Shown in pieces: positions 32,910-42,956 of a stretch of 64,000 nucleotides of DNA. The position numbers and the translations under genes are program-made. The notes beneath the pieces are model-generated. The model did not search any database, was not told where the DNA came from, and saw only the letters and a program-made list of their open reading frames with translations. The stretch's first letter is position 1, and every line of letters starts with the position of its first letter. The DNA is taken from the NCBI RefSeq assembly GCF_000420085.1, contig NZ_ATUG01000003.1, forward strand, positions 372,001 through 436,000, given 5' to 3'. The DNA comes from Desulfospira joergensenii DSM 10085. Lineage in GTDB: Bacteria > Desulfobacterota > Desulfobacteria > Desulfobacterales > Desulfobacteraceae.

Positions 32910-35900
32910 ATGAAACTCAACCGAAGAGATTTTATCAAGATTTCAGGGGCAACCGCAGCAGGGGTCGCGGTCAGCGGACTCGGGTTTGACCTTTCACCGG
33001 TCAAATCCCACGCCCAGATCCTGAAGACAAAGTATGCCAAGGAGACCACCACCATCTGCTGCTATTGTGCCGTGGGTTGCGGTGCCATCGTCCACACCAG
33101 CAAGCGGGGAGACGGCCGGGTCATCAATATTGAAGGTGACCCCGACCATGTCATCAACCGCGGTTCCCTCTGCTCTAAAGGGGCATCTATAAAACAGCTG
33201 GTTGAAAACGAGAACCGGCTCACCGAACCCATGTACCGGGCCCCCTATTCAGATAAATGGGAAACCGTGTCCTGGGAATGGGCCCTGGGAAAAATCGCAA
33301 AAAATGTCAAGGAAACCCGGGATAAGGGGTTTACGAAAAAAAATGCCAAGGGCCAGGTGGTCAACCGGGTCACCAATATCGCCTCGGTGGGCTCGGCTGC
33401 CCTGGACAATGAGGAGTGCTGGATCTATCAGGCATTGATGCGTTCCCTGGGACTGGTTTACGTAGAACACCAGGCCCGTATCTGACACAGCGCAACTGTA
33501 GCGGCTCTGGCAGAGTCGTTTGGACGCGGTGCAATGACCAATCACTGGATCGACATCAAGAACTCGGATTGTATTCTCATCATGGGCAGCAATGCTGCCG
33601 AAAATCATCCCATATCCTTTAAATATGTGGCCCAGGCCATGGAAAAGGGGGCCAAGCTTATCTCGGTGGATCCCCGGTTTACCCGGACCTCATCCAAGGC
33701 CGACATCTATGCCTCCCTGAGATCAGGCACGGACATCGCCTTTTTGGGCGGGATGATCAAATACCTTCTGGACAACAATCTCTACAACCAGGAGTATACG
33801 GCCGCCTACACCAATGCCCCTTTTATCGTGGGCAAAGCCTTTGGATTTGATGACGGCCTTTTCTCGGGGTACAAAGCCGGGACAAAGGGACCGGGCCTGG
33901 GCAGTTACGATAAATCCACCTGGGCCTTTGAGACAGATGCCAAGGGCGTCCCCATGATGGATCGTTCCCTGAAACACAAACGCTGTGTGTTTCAACTCCT
34001 GAAAAAACATTATAAGAGGTATGATCTGGATACGGTCTCCAAGGTCACGGGAACCCCCAAAAAAGACCTTGTAGAAGTGTACAAGACCTATACGGCCACA
34101 GGTGCCCGGGGCATGGCCGGTACCATCATGTATGCCATGGGCTGGACCCAGCATACCGTGGGCACCCAGATCATCCGGACCATGGCCATGATCCAGCTTC
34201 TTCTGGGCAATATGGGCGTGGCCGGGGGCGGGGTCAACGCCCTCAGGGGCGAGTCCAATGTCCAGGGATCCACGGATCACTGCCTGCTCTGGCATATCTG
34301 GCCGGGATACCTGAAAACCCCGCGGTCTTCGAACACAAGCCTGGATGCGTATAACGCCAAATGGACCCCCAAGAGCAAGGATCCCCTGTCTGCCAATTGG
34401 TGGCAGAACTATCCCAAATACTCGGTCAGCCTCTTAAAATCCTTTTTCGGGGAGACCGCCACCAAAGCCAACCAGTTCGGATACAATTGGCTGCCCAAGG
34501 TGGATGACGGCATGGGCTATTCCTGGTTTGACCTGTTTGACGCCATGTATAAAAACGAGGTCAACGGATTTTTTGCCTGGGGCCAGAATCCGGCCTGTTC
34601 CGGGTCCAATGCATCCAAGATCAGAAAGGCCATGGAGAACCTGGACTGGATGGTGAACGTCAATATCTTTGACAATGAAACCGGCTCTTTCTGGAAAGGT
34701 CCGGACGTGGATCCCTCCAAGGTGAAAACTGAGGTGTTCATGCTGCCGGCTGCCGTGTCCGTTGAAAAGGAAGGCTCCATCACCAATTCCGGCCGGTGGA
34801 TGCAGTGGCGGTACCAGGGACCCAAACCCATGGGCAACAGTCTGCCCGACGGCGACATCATCATGCAACTGGGGCATCGGATCAAAAAAGAGTATGAAAA
34901 GGGGGGAAAATTCCCTGACCCCATTCTCAATCTCAAATGGGACTATGAAACCATGGGTGTCTATGATCCCCACAAGATGGCCAAGGAGGTCAACGGCTAT
35001 TTTCTCAAGGATGTGGAGATCAAGGGCAAAATGTACAAAAAAGGCAGCCTGGTACCCAGTTTCGCCTTTCTTAAGGATGACGGGTCCACCTCGTCGGCCA
35101 ACTGGCTCTACTGCAACTCCTATACGGAAAAGGGAAATATGTCTGCCCGGAGAAGCGGAAAAGATGCGGTCAACAAGATCGGGCTTTTTCCGGAATTTGC
35201 CTGGTGCTGGCCCGTGAACCGGCGGATTATTTACAACCGAGCCTCTGTGGATCCCAAGGGGCGGCCCTGGGATGAAAAAGACTGGGTTATCCGGTTTGAA
35301 GGAAAGGCGGAAGACGGCAAGTACGTTTCCAAAAAATGGACCGGGGACGTGCCGGACGGAGGATGGTATCCTCTGGAAAATCCGGACGGATCAAAGCGTT
35401 CCGATTCCAAGTATCCCTTTATCATGAGAAAACACGGTCACGGCCAGATCTTCGGGCCGGGCCGGGCCGACGGGCCCTTTCCCGAGCATTACGAACCCCT
35501 GGAGTGTCCGGTGGAAAAGAATTATTTCTCTTCCCAGATGGTCAACCCCACGGCCGTGGTCTATTCAACCAAGGCGGATTCCCATGCCACCTGCGATCCC
35601 AGGTTCCCCTTTGTGGGTACCACCTACCGGGTATCCGAACACTGGCAGACCGGTCTTATGACCCGCCCCCAGGAATGGCTCATGGAACTGCAGCCCAATG
35701 TCTTTGTAGAGATGAGCGAGGAACTGGCAAAGCTTCGGGGCATTGACAGCGGGGAACGGGTTAAGGTCAGTTCAGCCCGGGCTTCCCTTGAATGTACCGC
35801 AGTTGTCACCAAACGGTTCAAACCCTTTAAGGTAGGAGATGCTGTTGTTCACCAGGTGGGAATTCCATGGCATTACGGCTGGCGCTGGCCCAGTACCGGG

Positions 35901-35999
35901 ACCGAAGAAAGTGCCAACCTTCTCACCCCGCCGGCCGGAGATCCCAATACCCGGATTCCGGAAACCAAGGCCTTTATGGTCAATGTGACAAAGCTTTAA
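32910..35999 (+). CDS. fdhA: Formate dehydrogenase catalytic subunit (selenocysteine, Tat-exported)
   Basis: A periplasmic molybdo- or tungsto-bis-PGD formate dehydrogenase large subunit of about 1029 residues. The leader has the twin-arginine motif NRRDFIK followed by a hydrophobic stretch and SHA, a likely cleavage site. A 4Fe-4S site uses Cys50, Cys53 and Cys57 plus the later GSLCSKG. The in-frame UGA at 33483-33485 falls at residue 192 in the context ARI-U-HSATVAAL, matching the selenocysteine of FdnG-type enzymes (RV-U-HGPTVASL), and translation resumes in the same frame to 35999. A short stem (CTGT / GCAG, 33496-33513) with GGCTCT in its loop could be the SECIS. AAGGAGG precedes the ATG. 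It is the first gene of fdhAB-fdhE. Confidence 0.95.
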
Positions 36000-36013
36000 G
36001 GAGGTGAACCCAA

Positions 36014-36727
36014 ATGAGTAAAGCATTTTTTGTTGACGTAACCCTGTGTACGGCCTGCAGAGGCTGCCAGGTGGCCTGCAAGCAATGGCATGACCTTCCG
36101 GCGGAAGCCACGGTGAATACCGGAACCTATCAGAATCCTCCGGACCTGAGTTTTTCCACCTATAAACTGGTTAGGATGAATGAAGAGATCATTAACGGCA
36201 AGCTCAACTGGCTGTTCTTTCCGGACCAGTGCCGGCATTGTATTGATGCCCCCTGTCTGGAGACCGCCATGGATCCCGATGCCATATACCAGGATCCTGC
36301 AACCGGGGCGATACTCTATACAATAAAAACAAAGGGCCTGGATGCGGATGAAATCATTGATTCCTGTCCGTATAATATTCCCAGGAAGGCGGCCGACGGC
36401 ACCCTGGCCAAATGCGATATGTGCAATGACAGGGTTCATAACGGTCTAAAGCCGGCCTGCGTCAATACCTGCCCCACCGGTGCCATGAACTTTGGGGACC
36501 GGGATGAGATGCTGGATCTGGCCCGGAAAAGACTTGCCATGGTAAAGAAGAAATTTCCCAAGGCCTCCCTGCTCGATCCGGATGATGTCAATGTCATCTA
36601 TCTGGTGGCCCAGGATCCGGGTCTTTACGCCGAATACGCAGTAGCCGGCGTGAACCGGGGAGGTATCAGCCGGAGTGTGGCCATGCGGAAAATGATGGGG
36701 CCCTTTGCCAGGCTCATGAAAGTATAG
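36014..36727 (+). CDS. fdhB: Formate dehydrogenase iron-sulfur subunit
   Basis: A 237-residue subunit that carries four 4Fe-4S clusters and takes electrons from the catalytic subunit. Cysteine groups are visible in CTACRGCQVAC (near 14-24), QCRHCIDAPC (near 75), CPYN (near 120) and CDMCNDRV...CVNTCPTGA (near 135-160). There is no Tat signal, so it is probably carried out together with the alpha subunit, and it has no C-terminal membrane span, unlike E. coli FdnH. That fits the soluble FdhAB enzymes of Desulfovibrio-type sulfate reducers, which pass electrons to cytochrome c. AAGGAGGTGA lies before the ATG, 15 bases after fdhA. Confidence 0.93.
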   Translation: MSKAFFVDVTLCTACRGCQVACKQWHDLPAEATVNTGTYQNPPDLSFSTYKLVRMNEEIINGKLNWLFFPDQCRHCIDAPCLETAMDPDAIYQDPATGAILYTIKTKGLDADEIIDSCPYNIPRKAADGTLAKCDMCNDRVHNGLKPACVNTCPTGAMNFGDRDEMLDLARKRLAMVKKKFPKASLLDPDDVNVIYLVAQDPGLYAEYAVAGVNRGGISRSVAMRKMMGPFARLMKV

Positions 36728-36742
36728 TTGATTCTTACCCGT

Positions 36743-36780
36743 AAATCCTCCGGGGGAGGCGTACGCTTCCCCCGGATTTT
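36743..36780 (+). terminator. Hairpin between fdhB and fdhE
   Basis: A long stem, AAATCC plus GGGGGA with a three-base bulge against TCCCCCGGATTT, followed by a short T run. It may end part of the transcripts or protect the fdhAB message; fdhE follows only 14 bases later. Confidence 0.6.
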
Positions 36781-36793
36781 CCAAGGAAATTCC

Positions 36794-37684
36794 ATGAATT
36801 TAAATGATATGATCAGACCTGAACCCTCCATCGAAGATATCGACCAGGCCGCCCGGCTGATTCAAAAGGCCAGGCCTTCCTACGGGCCCATCATTGAATT
36901 TTACGGCCAGGTCTTTATTGCCCAGGAAAAAAGCCGTCAGGCACTTGAGCTTGACCCCATCCTCATCGATTCCGAACTTTTGAAACTTAAATTTGACAAC
37001 GGCATGCCCCTGATTGATCCTTCCCAGTTTCGTATTGACAGGATCCGGGCAGAATCGTTATTGAAAACACTCTGCAGCCTGGCGTCTAACCATGCCCCCA
37101 AACTTGCCTCCCATGCCCGGAAACTTCAAGCCGGCCTGGACAGGCTGGACCTGGACCTGCTTTTTCAAGGTATCCTTGAAAACCGGGAAACCGCCATTGA
37201 AAAAGCAGCCCTTGACATGAACATGCCTGTCCATGTTCTGATGTTTTTTGTTTTTCTCTCCATGGCCCCGTCCCTTCAGACCTGTGCTTCTCAATTGGCT
37301 GTTTATCTCAAGGATTCTTCAGAACCCAAAAAAGGATATTGTCCTGTTTGCGGCAGCCATCCCAATGCCGCTTTTCTGGACCCGGAAGGAAAAAGGGTCC
37401 TCATGTGCAGCCTCTGTGCCCATGAATGGCATACCCGGAGAATGGGATGCGTATTCTGCGATTCCAACGATACCCGGCTTCAGCATTATTTTTTCAATGA
37501 AGAAGAAAAAGAATACCGGGTCTATCTATGTGACAACTGCCAGAATTACCTCAAGGTGATCGATTTAAGGGTCCTGAACCGGACCTTTGTTCCCAGGCTC
37601 GAACAGATCGCCACCCTCCACCTGGATATGAAGGCCAGGGAAAAGGGATATAAAAATGCCTTACCGGGTTTTCACGACTTATAA
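36794..37684 (+). CDS. fdhE: Formate dehydrogenase accessory protein FdhE
   Basis: A 296-residue protein needed for maturation of respiratory formate dehydrogenases. Four CxxC pairs are seen in the C-terminal half: CPVCGSH, CSLCAHEW, CVFCDS and CDNCQNY, which fit two rubredoxin-like metal sites typical of FdhE. The N-terminal part is helical. The ATG at 36794 was chosen because AAGGA precedes it and because a longer TTG-started frame would run through a terminator-like hairpin. It follows fdhAB directly, so it probably assists that enzyme. No fdhD lies in the window. Confidence 0.9.
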   Translation: MNLNDMIRPEPSIEDIDQAARLIQKARPSYGPIIEFYGQVFIAQEKSRQALELDPILIDSELLKLKFDNGMPLIDPSQFRIDRIRAESLLKTLCSLASNHAPKLASHARKLQAGLDRLDLDLLFQGILENRETAIEKAALDMNMPVHVLMFFVFLSMAPSLQTCASQLAVYLKDSSEPKKGYCPVCGSHPNAAFLDPEGKRVLMCSLCAHEWHTRRMGCVFCDSNDTRLQHYFFNEEEKEYRVYLCDNCQNYLKVIDLRVLNRTFVPRLEQIATLHLDMKAREKGYKNALPGFHDL

Positions 37685-37713
37685 GCCTCAATTGGAGGGG
37701 ACCAGGAGTCTTT

Positions 37714-38271
37714 ATGCAAAAAAAAATATTCATCTGGGCGATTTTTATTTTCCTGGCTGCTGCCGGGCCGGGGTTTGGGGAAGCTGAAAAATTAGACCTG
37801 GATTTTAAACTGTCCTCACCCAAAGATCCGGTCCAGCTCGAATATCTCGGACTGGACCGGGCCGAATCTTTTTCCCTGGATCAGGTCCGGGCGGACATCC
37901 TCATCGTTGAGATCTTTTCCATGTACTGTCCGGTATGCCAGCGGGAAGCCAAAAATATCAATGCCCTGTTTGACCGGATCCGGCAGAAAAAAGAGCTGAA
38001 CCGTCGAGTCAAACTCATCGGGATCGGTGCGGGCAACTCAGAGTTTGAGGTGGCCTTTTTCAAAGAAAACTATGGGATTCAATTTCCATTGTTCAGTGAC
38101 TCGGATTTTACCATTCATAAAAAGATCGGAGAGGTCAGAACCCCTTTTTTTATTGGATTGGAACTTAAGAAAGAGGGCTTTCATGTTTTTTTCACCCATG
38201 CCGGAGAAATAAAAAATCATGAAGGGTTTCTGGAGGAAATCCTCTCGGCCTCGGGTCTCGATTTTAAATAG
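37714..38271 (+). CDS. Exported thioredoxin-fold (TlpA-like) protein
   Basis: A 185-residue protein with a signal peptide (MQKKIFIWAIFIFLAAAGPGFG) and a thioredoxin-like domain. The redox motif is MYCPVCQREA at about residues 69-78 (CPVC). The fold continues with the conserved pattern up to a VRTPFFIGLE strand (cis-Pro region). It would act on disulfides or carry out a peroxidase-like reaction in the periplasm. It follows fdhE by 29 bases and GGAGGGG precedes the ATG. It may help keep the exported formate dehydrogenase or its partners reduced (inference). The next gene overlaps or abuts it. Confidence 0.8.
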   Translation: MQKKIFIWAIFIFLAAAGPGFGEAEKLDLDFKLSSPKDPVQLEYLGLDRAESFSLDQVRADILIVEIFSMYCPVCQREAKNINALFDRIRQKKELNRRVKLIGIGAGNSEFEVAFFKENYGIQFPLFSDSDFTIHKKIGEVRTPFFIGLELKKEGFHVFFTHAGEIKNHEGFLEEILSASGLDFK

Positions 38272-38290
38272 TTCCCAAAAGGCAGAACAG

Positions 38291-38932
38291 ATGAAAAACA
38301 GATGTAACGAAAAACCGAAAATTTTTAATGGAACAGGGACAAGCGTAAGACTTGTACTTGTTCTCTTTTTGTTTATATGTCTTTTCCCGACTTCCGGGCA
38401 CGCCGTATCAAACGCCTTTGGAGGAAAAATCTTTGATCCGGGGCATCTTAAACCTGTAGACAGTAAACTCAAAGTCAAAATCGGGCAGCAGGCTCCTGAT
38501 TTCTCTCTCAAGTCCCTGTCCGGTCAGACCGTTACCCTGAGCCAGTACAGGGGAAAGAAAAACGTTTTGATTTCCTTTGTTCCGGCTGCCTGGACTCCGG
38601 TATGTTCGGATCAGTGGCCCGGATACAATATCGCAAAACCCCTGTTCCAAGCCCAAGATACTATTTTGCTGGGCATTACCGTGGACAACCGGCCCACCCT
38701 GTTTGCCTGGACCCGTGAGATGGACGGGCTCTGGTTTCCGGTGCTTTCCGATTTCTGGCCCCATGGAAAGGTCAGTGATTCCTACGGGGTGCTCCGGACG
38801 GACGGAACCTCGGAACGGGCCCTTTTCCTGGTGGATAAAAAAGGAATTCTGCGGTTTATCCATGTATCGGATATCAATATCCGACCTGAACTGGGGTATA
38901 TTATCCAGGCAATAAAAGGTCTGAAACCTTAA
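38291..38932 (+). CDS. Exported peroxiredoxin (AhpC/TSA family)
   Basis: A 213-residue protein beginning at the ATG 38291 (an upstream ATG at 38219 would overlap the previous gene by more than 50 bases). It has a hydrophobic leader (LVLVLFLFICLFPTSGHA) and then the peroxiredoxin pattern: APDFSLKSLSGQ, PAAWTPVCSDQ with the peroxidatic Cys, TVDNRPTLFAWTREM, LSDFWPHGKVSDSYGVL and ALFLVDKKGILRF. It is a peroxiredoxin of the AhpC/BCP type sent to the periplasm and would reduce peroxides. It may protect formate dehydrogenase or respond to oxygen exposure. Its stop codon overlaps that of the convergent SARP gene (TTAA, 38929-38932). Confidence 0.85.
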   Translation: MKNRCNEKPKIFNGTGTSVRLVLVLFLFICLFPTSGHAVSNAFGGKIFDPGHLKPVDSKLKVKIGQQAPDFSLKSLSGQTVTLSQYRGKKNVLISFVPAAWTPVCSDQWPGYNIAKPLFQAQDTILLGITVDNRPTLFAWTREMDGLWFPVLSDFWPHGKVSDSYGVLRTDGTSERALFLVDKKGILRFIHVSDINIRPELGYIIQAIKGLKP

Positions 38933-41900
38933 TCTGTCGGCAGGTTCTTTATTTTACGGTACAGGGCCAGGGTCTTTGCGCCCGGGGTTGCGTCCAGTTC
39001 TTTTTTTAAAATTGTTCTGCCTCTTCTGAAAATCTGCATGGCTTTGTTAATTCGGCCTGCGTCGGCATGAAGGATCATCAGGTTCTGATATCCCTCCTCA
39101 AACAGGGGATCGATTTTTAATACCCTGTTCCAAGCCTCTACGGCCTGCCCCCATTGATCCAGGTCTTCATGGAGCCGGGCCTTTTGTCCCAGAATGTCGA
39201 TCAGTTTGGACCGGAAGGATTCCCTGGGACCGATGGCCTCTTCCAGATAAGGATCTTCGGTAAAATAATCTCCCCGGTAAAGCCCAGCGGCCTGGTCGTA
39301 GATTTCAATGGCCCGGTCCAGCCTGCCTTCTTCTTCCAAGATCCCGGCCTGGTCTGCAAGGGTCAAAAATTGGTCAACATCGAGGCTGACCAAATCCGGG
39401 TCCAGGGAGACCAGACCGGCTTTCAATAGGATATAAGAATAACCGAAAACTTTATCCGGACAGGGTTCCAGGGCTTTTCTCAACCGATGCAGATTGATCT
39501 TGAAATTTTTCTCTCCGGCTGCCGGAGGGGCTTCGGGCCAGAGAGTCTCAATGAGCATCTCCCTGGGAATTTCCCTCAACCCGTAGAGAATAATCGCCTT
39601 GAGAAGAGATTTGGGTTTTAACCCTCCAAAGACACCCGGATCAAGGGGAACGGCATTGATTTCAACATTGAACTCTCCCAGGGTGTTGATCCTGATTTTG
39701 GGCAGGCTCATCCTATAGAGAGGCCTGAGAGTATCTGCCTGGGCCGCTCTCTTTTTGGCGGGTATGGCGCTTATGTTTTTCAGGACCTCTTCCCTCAGAA
39801 CATCCCCTTTTTCCTTTGACATCATGGCAAAAAGGAACTGAGACCGGTCCGTTCCCGCCAGATCAAGGGTCACCAGAATCCGGGCCAGGGTTTTTTCATT
39901 GATCAAGGGAAAATAGGCGTATTGATTGGATTCGGCCTTGTCCAGGCCCTGGTTCAGAAGAAGTACAGCCCTGGACCGGTCTTTTAATTCCCAGGCTGTC
40001 AGGCCGGCTATCAATGCGGTTTCGCAGAAAAAGAGATCCGAAGAGATCTTCTTAAAGTATGAAAGTGCCTGACCCAGCTCCTGATCTGCCCCTTCAAGGT
40101 CATTGTTGAAAAAAAGGGAAACTCCCAGGATCTGCCTGGCCAGAAAATAATGGATATCCCCCCGTTTTGACAGCCCAAGCTCATTTTTTGCCTGTTTGGC
40201 TTCCTCTACGGCCCCGACATAATCCTCCTGAAGAAGGAAAACCGTGGCTTTTAAACGATGGGATATTCCCAGGTAAAAATCATTTCCCTCGAGGATGGAG
40301 AAATCCGAAAGGTGATCTGCTGCCTGCAGGGCCTGGGTATAATCACCAATTGAGGCAAAGAAGACCGACCGGGCCTCCACAAATCCCGGATAAAGGAAAA
40401 TCAACCCGAATTTATCAATGTCTGCCTCTGATTTCTCCAGAAGAATCCGGGCCTGATCAAAGTCCCCTCTTTTCAGGGCATAATCCAGACTGGTGATTCT
40501 TTTGAGAGCCCTGTATTCGGGGTGGGGGCTGTGGCCGGTAATGGTCTGGATCTTATCCAGCATTTTTCTGGCCCGTTTAAAGTCACCTGATTCGACAAGA
40601 CCCAGGGTCATGATAATGGATGCATTGAGGAGCAGGTCGGGATTTTTTATGCCGTTTGCCAGAAGGATGGCGTTCTGGCAGGCGGATATGCCTCCTGGGA
40701 TGTCTCCGGTGCCGGCAATATATCCCAGGCCGATATGCTGCCAGAGGATGGTCCGGGCCCAGGTATATTTATGGCTGCCCCTGCGCTCCCTGAGAATGGC
40801 CTCCCCTCTCTCTATCCATTTCAGGATCTTTGAAGAAGGCTGACGGATGAACACGCCAGCCTCGATGATAAATGCAATGCTCAATATCATTCCCCGGTGG
40901 TCCCGGGCATTCTTGAACATTTCCAATGCCTGTGAAAAAGTCTTGAGGTTTTTTTTGCCCCCCTTGATCCTCAGGGTCATGGCCTTAAAAAACAATAGCC
41001 AGGCATCCTCCCGGATCATTTCTTCGGGCAGTTTTTCTATCCATTCGGCCAGACCGGCAGTTTGTCCGGTAACGATATAATGGGTTCCCTTAATCCGGAT
41101 GATCCTGGCCATCTGTTCAAAGGCCCCGGCCCGGATATAGTGGTGTGCGGCATCTTCATGGCGTTTCATCTCCCAGAAGATATCGCCTGCTTTCCGGTCC
41201 AGGGCAGCAAGTTTTTCAGATTCCAGGGTATTGACCAGGTCTGACTTTAGAAAATCTCTGAACAGCCTGTTGTACTTATATATGGGCCAGGACGGGTGGG
41301 AATCTATTTTCTGGATAAAAAGATTTCGATTTTCCAGGTCTTCCAGGATGGGTGTGGGATCGAGATCCTCAAAAAAGGCATGAAGCACCCGGGTGTCCAG
41401 GTGATTGAATATGGATGTTTTTTTTAAAAAATTCCGGATAGGGGGAGGCTGAGCCTGATAGATCTCCTGGCTGAAATAGGAAAAGGCATCCGAAGACATG
41501 CGGTCCGGCAGTTTTTCCAGGCTCCTGAACCGTTTAAATGATTCGGAAACCAGGGTCAGTCCTCCAGCCCATCCTTCCGTGACCTTGAGGATCTTGGCGA
41601 TCTCCAGGGGGCCCAGTCCCGGGTTGTCCCCCGGTTTTTCAGGTGAATTGAGTTTAAGCTGGAAAAAATTCAGGGTTTCTTCGTTGGTAAAGGCAAGGTC
41701 TTCATTGTCCAGAACCAGGACCTGGTTTTCCATTTTCAGTCGCCGTAAATTGAGGGGCGGCATTACCCGGGATAAGAGGAAAAACCGGGTCCTTCCGGAA
41801 TTTTCCCGGATGATCTTTTCCATCAGGATGAATGAGCTCGCCCCGGTATCCAGGGACTCCAGGTCGTCAAAGACAATATTGAATGGAAAATCGATTTTTT

Positions 41901-42252
41901 CAAGCAGGGTGGACAGGGTCTCGGCCTGGCGCAGTAGATCTTCCCGGGTGCCCAGGGTGGTCTGGGGAATCTGGGTTTCAAGGAGGGATCCGGTCTGTTC
42001 CAATTGATCCTGGATCCCGGTCATGAGAATTTCAAAAAGCCGGGTATGGTCGGAAGCTTCATGGGCCAGATGGCACCAGATACATGCCTGGTTCTTCTGC
42101 TTCAAAAAAGAGGCGGCCAGGGTGGATTTGCCCTGGGCAGCCTGTCCCAGGATCAGAAATACCCGTGTGGCTGAATCCTGGTCAATCCGTCTGAATAGCC
42201 TGGGTCTGCGGACAATGTCACTCACCTTGGGAATGCTGTACCTTGTGCTCAT
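38929..42252 (-). CDS. Large ATP-binding transcriptional activator (MalT-like N-terminus, BTAD C-terminus)
   Basis: An 1107-residue activator. The N-terminus (about 1-300) is a STAND/MalT-like ATPase with Walker A GQAAQGKST (36-44) and a Walker B-like NIVFDDLE at about 120. The middle (about 340-830) is built of repeated helices like TPR repeats. The end (about 850-1107) has an OmpR-type winged helix (LGEFNVEINAVPLDPGVFGG) and a bacterial transcriptional activator domain (BTAD), as in SARP regulators. It overlaps the upstream receiver gene by one base, so it is the last gene of a four-gene signalling operon. Binding of ATP and an inducer may trigger oligomerisation, as in MalT (family knowledge). 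Confidence 0.85.
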   Translation of the reverse strand: MSTRYSIPKVSDIVRRPRLFRRIDQDSATRVFLILGQAAQGKSTLAASFLKQKNQACIWCHLAHEASDHTRLFEILMTGIQDQLEQTGSLLETQIPQTTLGTREDLLRQAETLSTLLEKIDFPFNIVFDDLESLDTGASSFILMEKIIRENSGRTRFFLLSRVMPPLNLRRLKMENQVLVLDNEDLAFTNEETLNFFQLKLNSPEKPGDNPGLGPLEIAKILKVTEGWAGGLTLVSESFKRFRSLEKLPDRMSSDAFSYFSQEIYQAQPPPIRNFLKKTSIFNHLDTRVLHAFFEDLDPTPILEDLENRNLFIQKIDSHPSWPIYKYNRLFRDFLKSDLVNTLESEKLAALDRKAGDIFWEMKRHEDAAHHYIRAGAFEQMARIIRIKGTHYIVTGQTAGLAEWIEKLPEEMIREDAWLLFFKAMTLRIKGGKKNLKTFSQALEMFKNARDHRGMILSIAFIIEAGVFIRQPSSKILKWIERGEAILRERRGSHKYTWARTILWQHIGLGYIAGTGDIPGGISACQNAILLANGIKNPDLLLNASIIMTLGLVESGDFKRARKMLDKIQTITGHSPHPEYRALKRITSLDYALKRGDFDQARILLEKSEADIDKFGLIFLYPGFVEARSVFFASIGDYTQALQAADHLSDFSILEGNDFYLGISHRLKATVFLLQEDYVGAVEEAKQAKNELGLSKRGDIHYFLARQILGVSLFFNNDLEGADQELGQALSYFKKISSDLFFCETALIAGLTAWELKDRSRAVLLLNQGLDKAESNQYAYFPLINEKTLARILVTLDLAGTDRSQFLFAMMSKEKGDVLREEVLKNISAIPAKKRAAQADTLRPLYRMSLPKIRINTLGEFNVEINAVPLDPGVFGGLKPKSLLKAIILYGLREIPREMLIETLWPEAPPAAGEKNFKINLHRLRKALEPCPDKVFGYSYILLKAGLVSLDPDLVSLDVDQFLTLADQAGILEEEGRLDRAIEIYDQAAGLYRGDYFTEDPYLEEAIGPRESFRSKLIDILGQKARLHEDLDQWGQAVEAWNRVLKIDPLFEEGYQNLMILHADAGRINKAMQIFRRGRTILKKELDATPGAKTLALYRKIKNLPTD

Positions 42253-42956
42253 CAGCCCCCTGTTTCCTCTGAACGGGTCTGAAACTCGGCCAGCTTGTCC
42301 ATGCCGGCCATCTGAAAAAATCGGATATAGTTGTAGGAAAGCCCTTTCATCAGAACCGGCAGCTTTTTCAATTTAATTTTCATGAGGATATCCATGAGCA
42401 GCCTGATGCCCTCCCGGTCAATAGAAAAACTCTCGTCAAAGGAAAAATCAGCCTTACTTGCCTTGGGCCATTCATCCCATTCCAGCATGGGTGTGATCTT
42501 TTTGTCGGCCTTGCCGGTCAATCTGCCCCTGAAAAGGATTTTTGCCTGACCCTGTTTTATTGAAAAATTACAGGAAAATTCAGGGGGCTCGGTTATCCCG
42601 GCCCTTTTCTCGGCCCTGGCCAGGGCGGAATTAAGGGCCTGTCTTTCCACGGGTTTATTGATAAAATCGGAAGCATCCAGATCCAGGGCCTCTATAGCCT
42701 TTTCCAGATCTCCATGACCTGTGATGATAATGACCTGGACATGGGGATCCATTTCCCGTATCCGGCCCAGGACCTGGAGACCGTCAATGCCCGGCATCTT
42801 AATGTCCGTGAACACGATCCCGGGCCGGATTTCCCGGAAACGGGCCAGGCCGGTTTCTCCATCCTCTGCCGTGAAAACCTCATATCCGTAGGCAGCCAGA
42901 AAAAGTCTGAACATGGAAAGTGTGGGTTTTTCATCGTCAATTACCAGTATTTTCAT
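42252..42956 (-). CDS. Response regulator with C-terminal STAS-like domain
   Basis: A 234-residue protein. The N-terminal REC domain has acceptor Asp51 (FTDIKMPG) and Lys101 (INKPV). The second part (about 125-225) has strands and helices (KADFSFDESFSIDREGIRLL, then KKLPVLMKGLSYNYIRFFQMAGM) that resemble a STAS-like or SpoIIAA-like domain, with no DNA-binding motif. It would therefore act through protein contacts. It overlaps the sensor kinase by four bases and the SARP gene by one base. The likely flow is from the binding protein to the kinase to this regulator and then to the activator. The domain assignment of the C-terminal half is an inference. Confidence 0.8.
   Translation of the reverse strand: MKILVIDDEKPTLSMFRLFLAAYGYEVFTAEDGETGLARFREIRPGIVFTDIKMPGIDGLQVLGRIREMDPHVQVIIITGHGDLEKAIEALDLDASDFINKPVERQALNSALARAEKRAGITEPPEFSCNFSIKQGQAKILFRGRLTGKADKKITPMLEWDEWPKASKADFSFDESFSIDREGIRLLMDILMKIKLKKLPVLMKGLSYNYIRFFQMAGMDKLAEFQTRSEETGG

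Noticed and set aside
33486..33533. Reading fdhA as two genes or a pseudogene because of the UGA
   Set aside because: The codon is at the selenocysteine position and the frame continues with strong family motifs.
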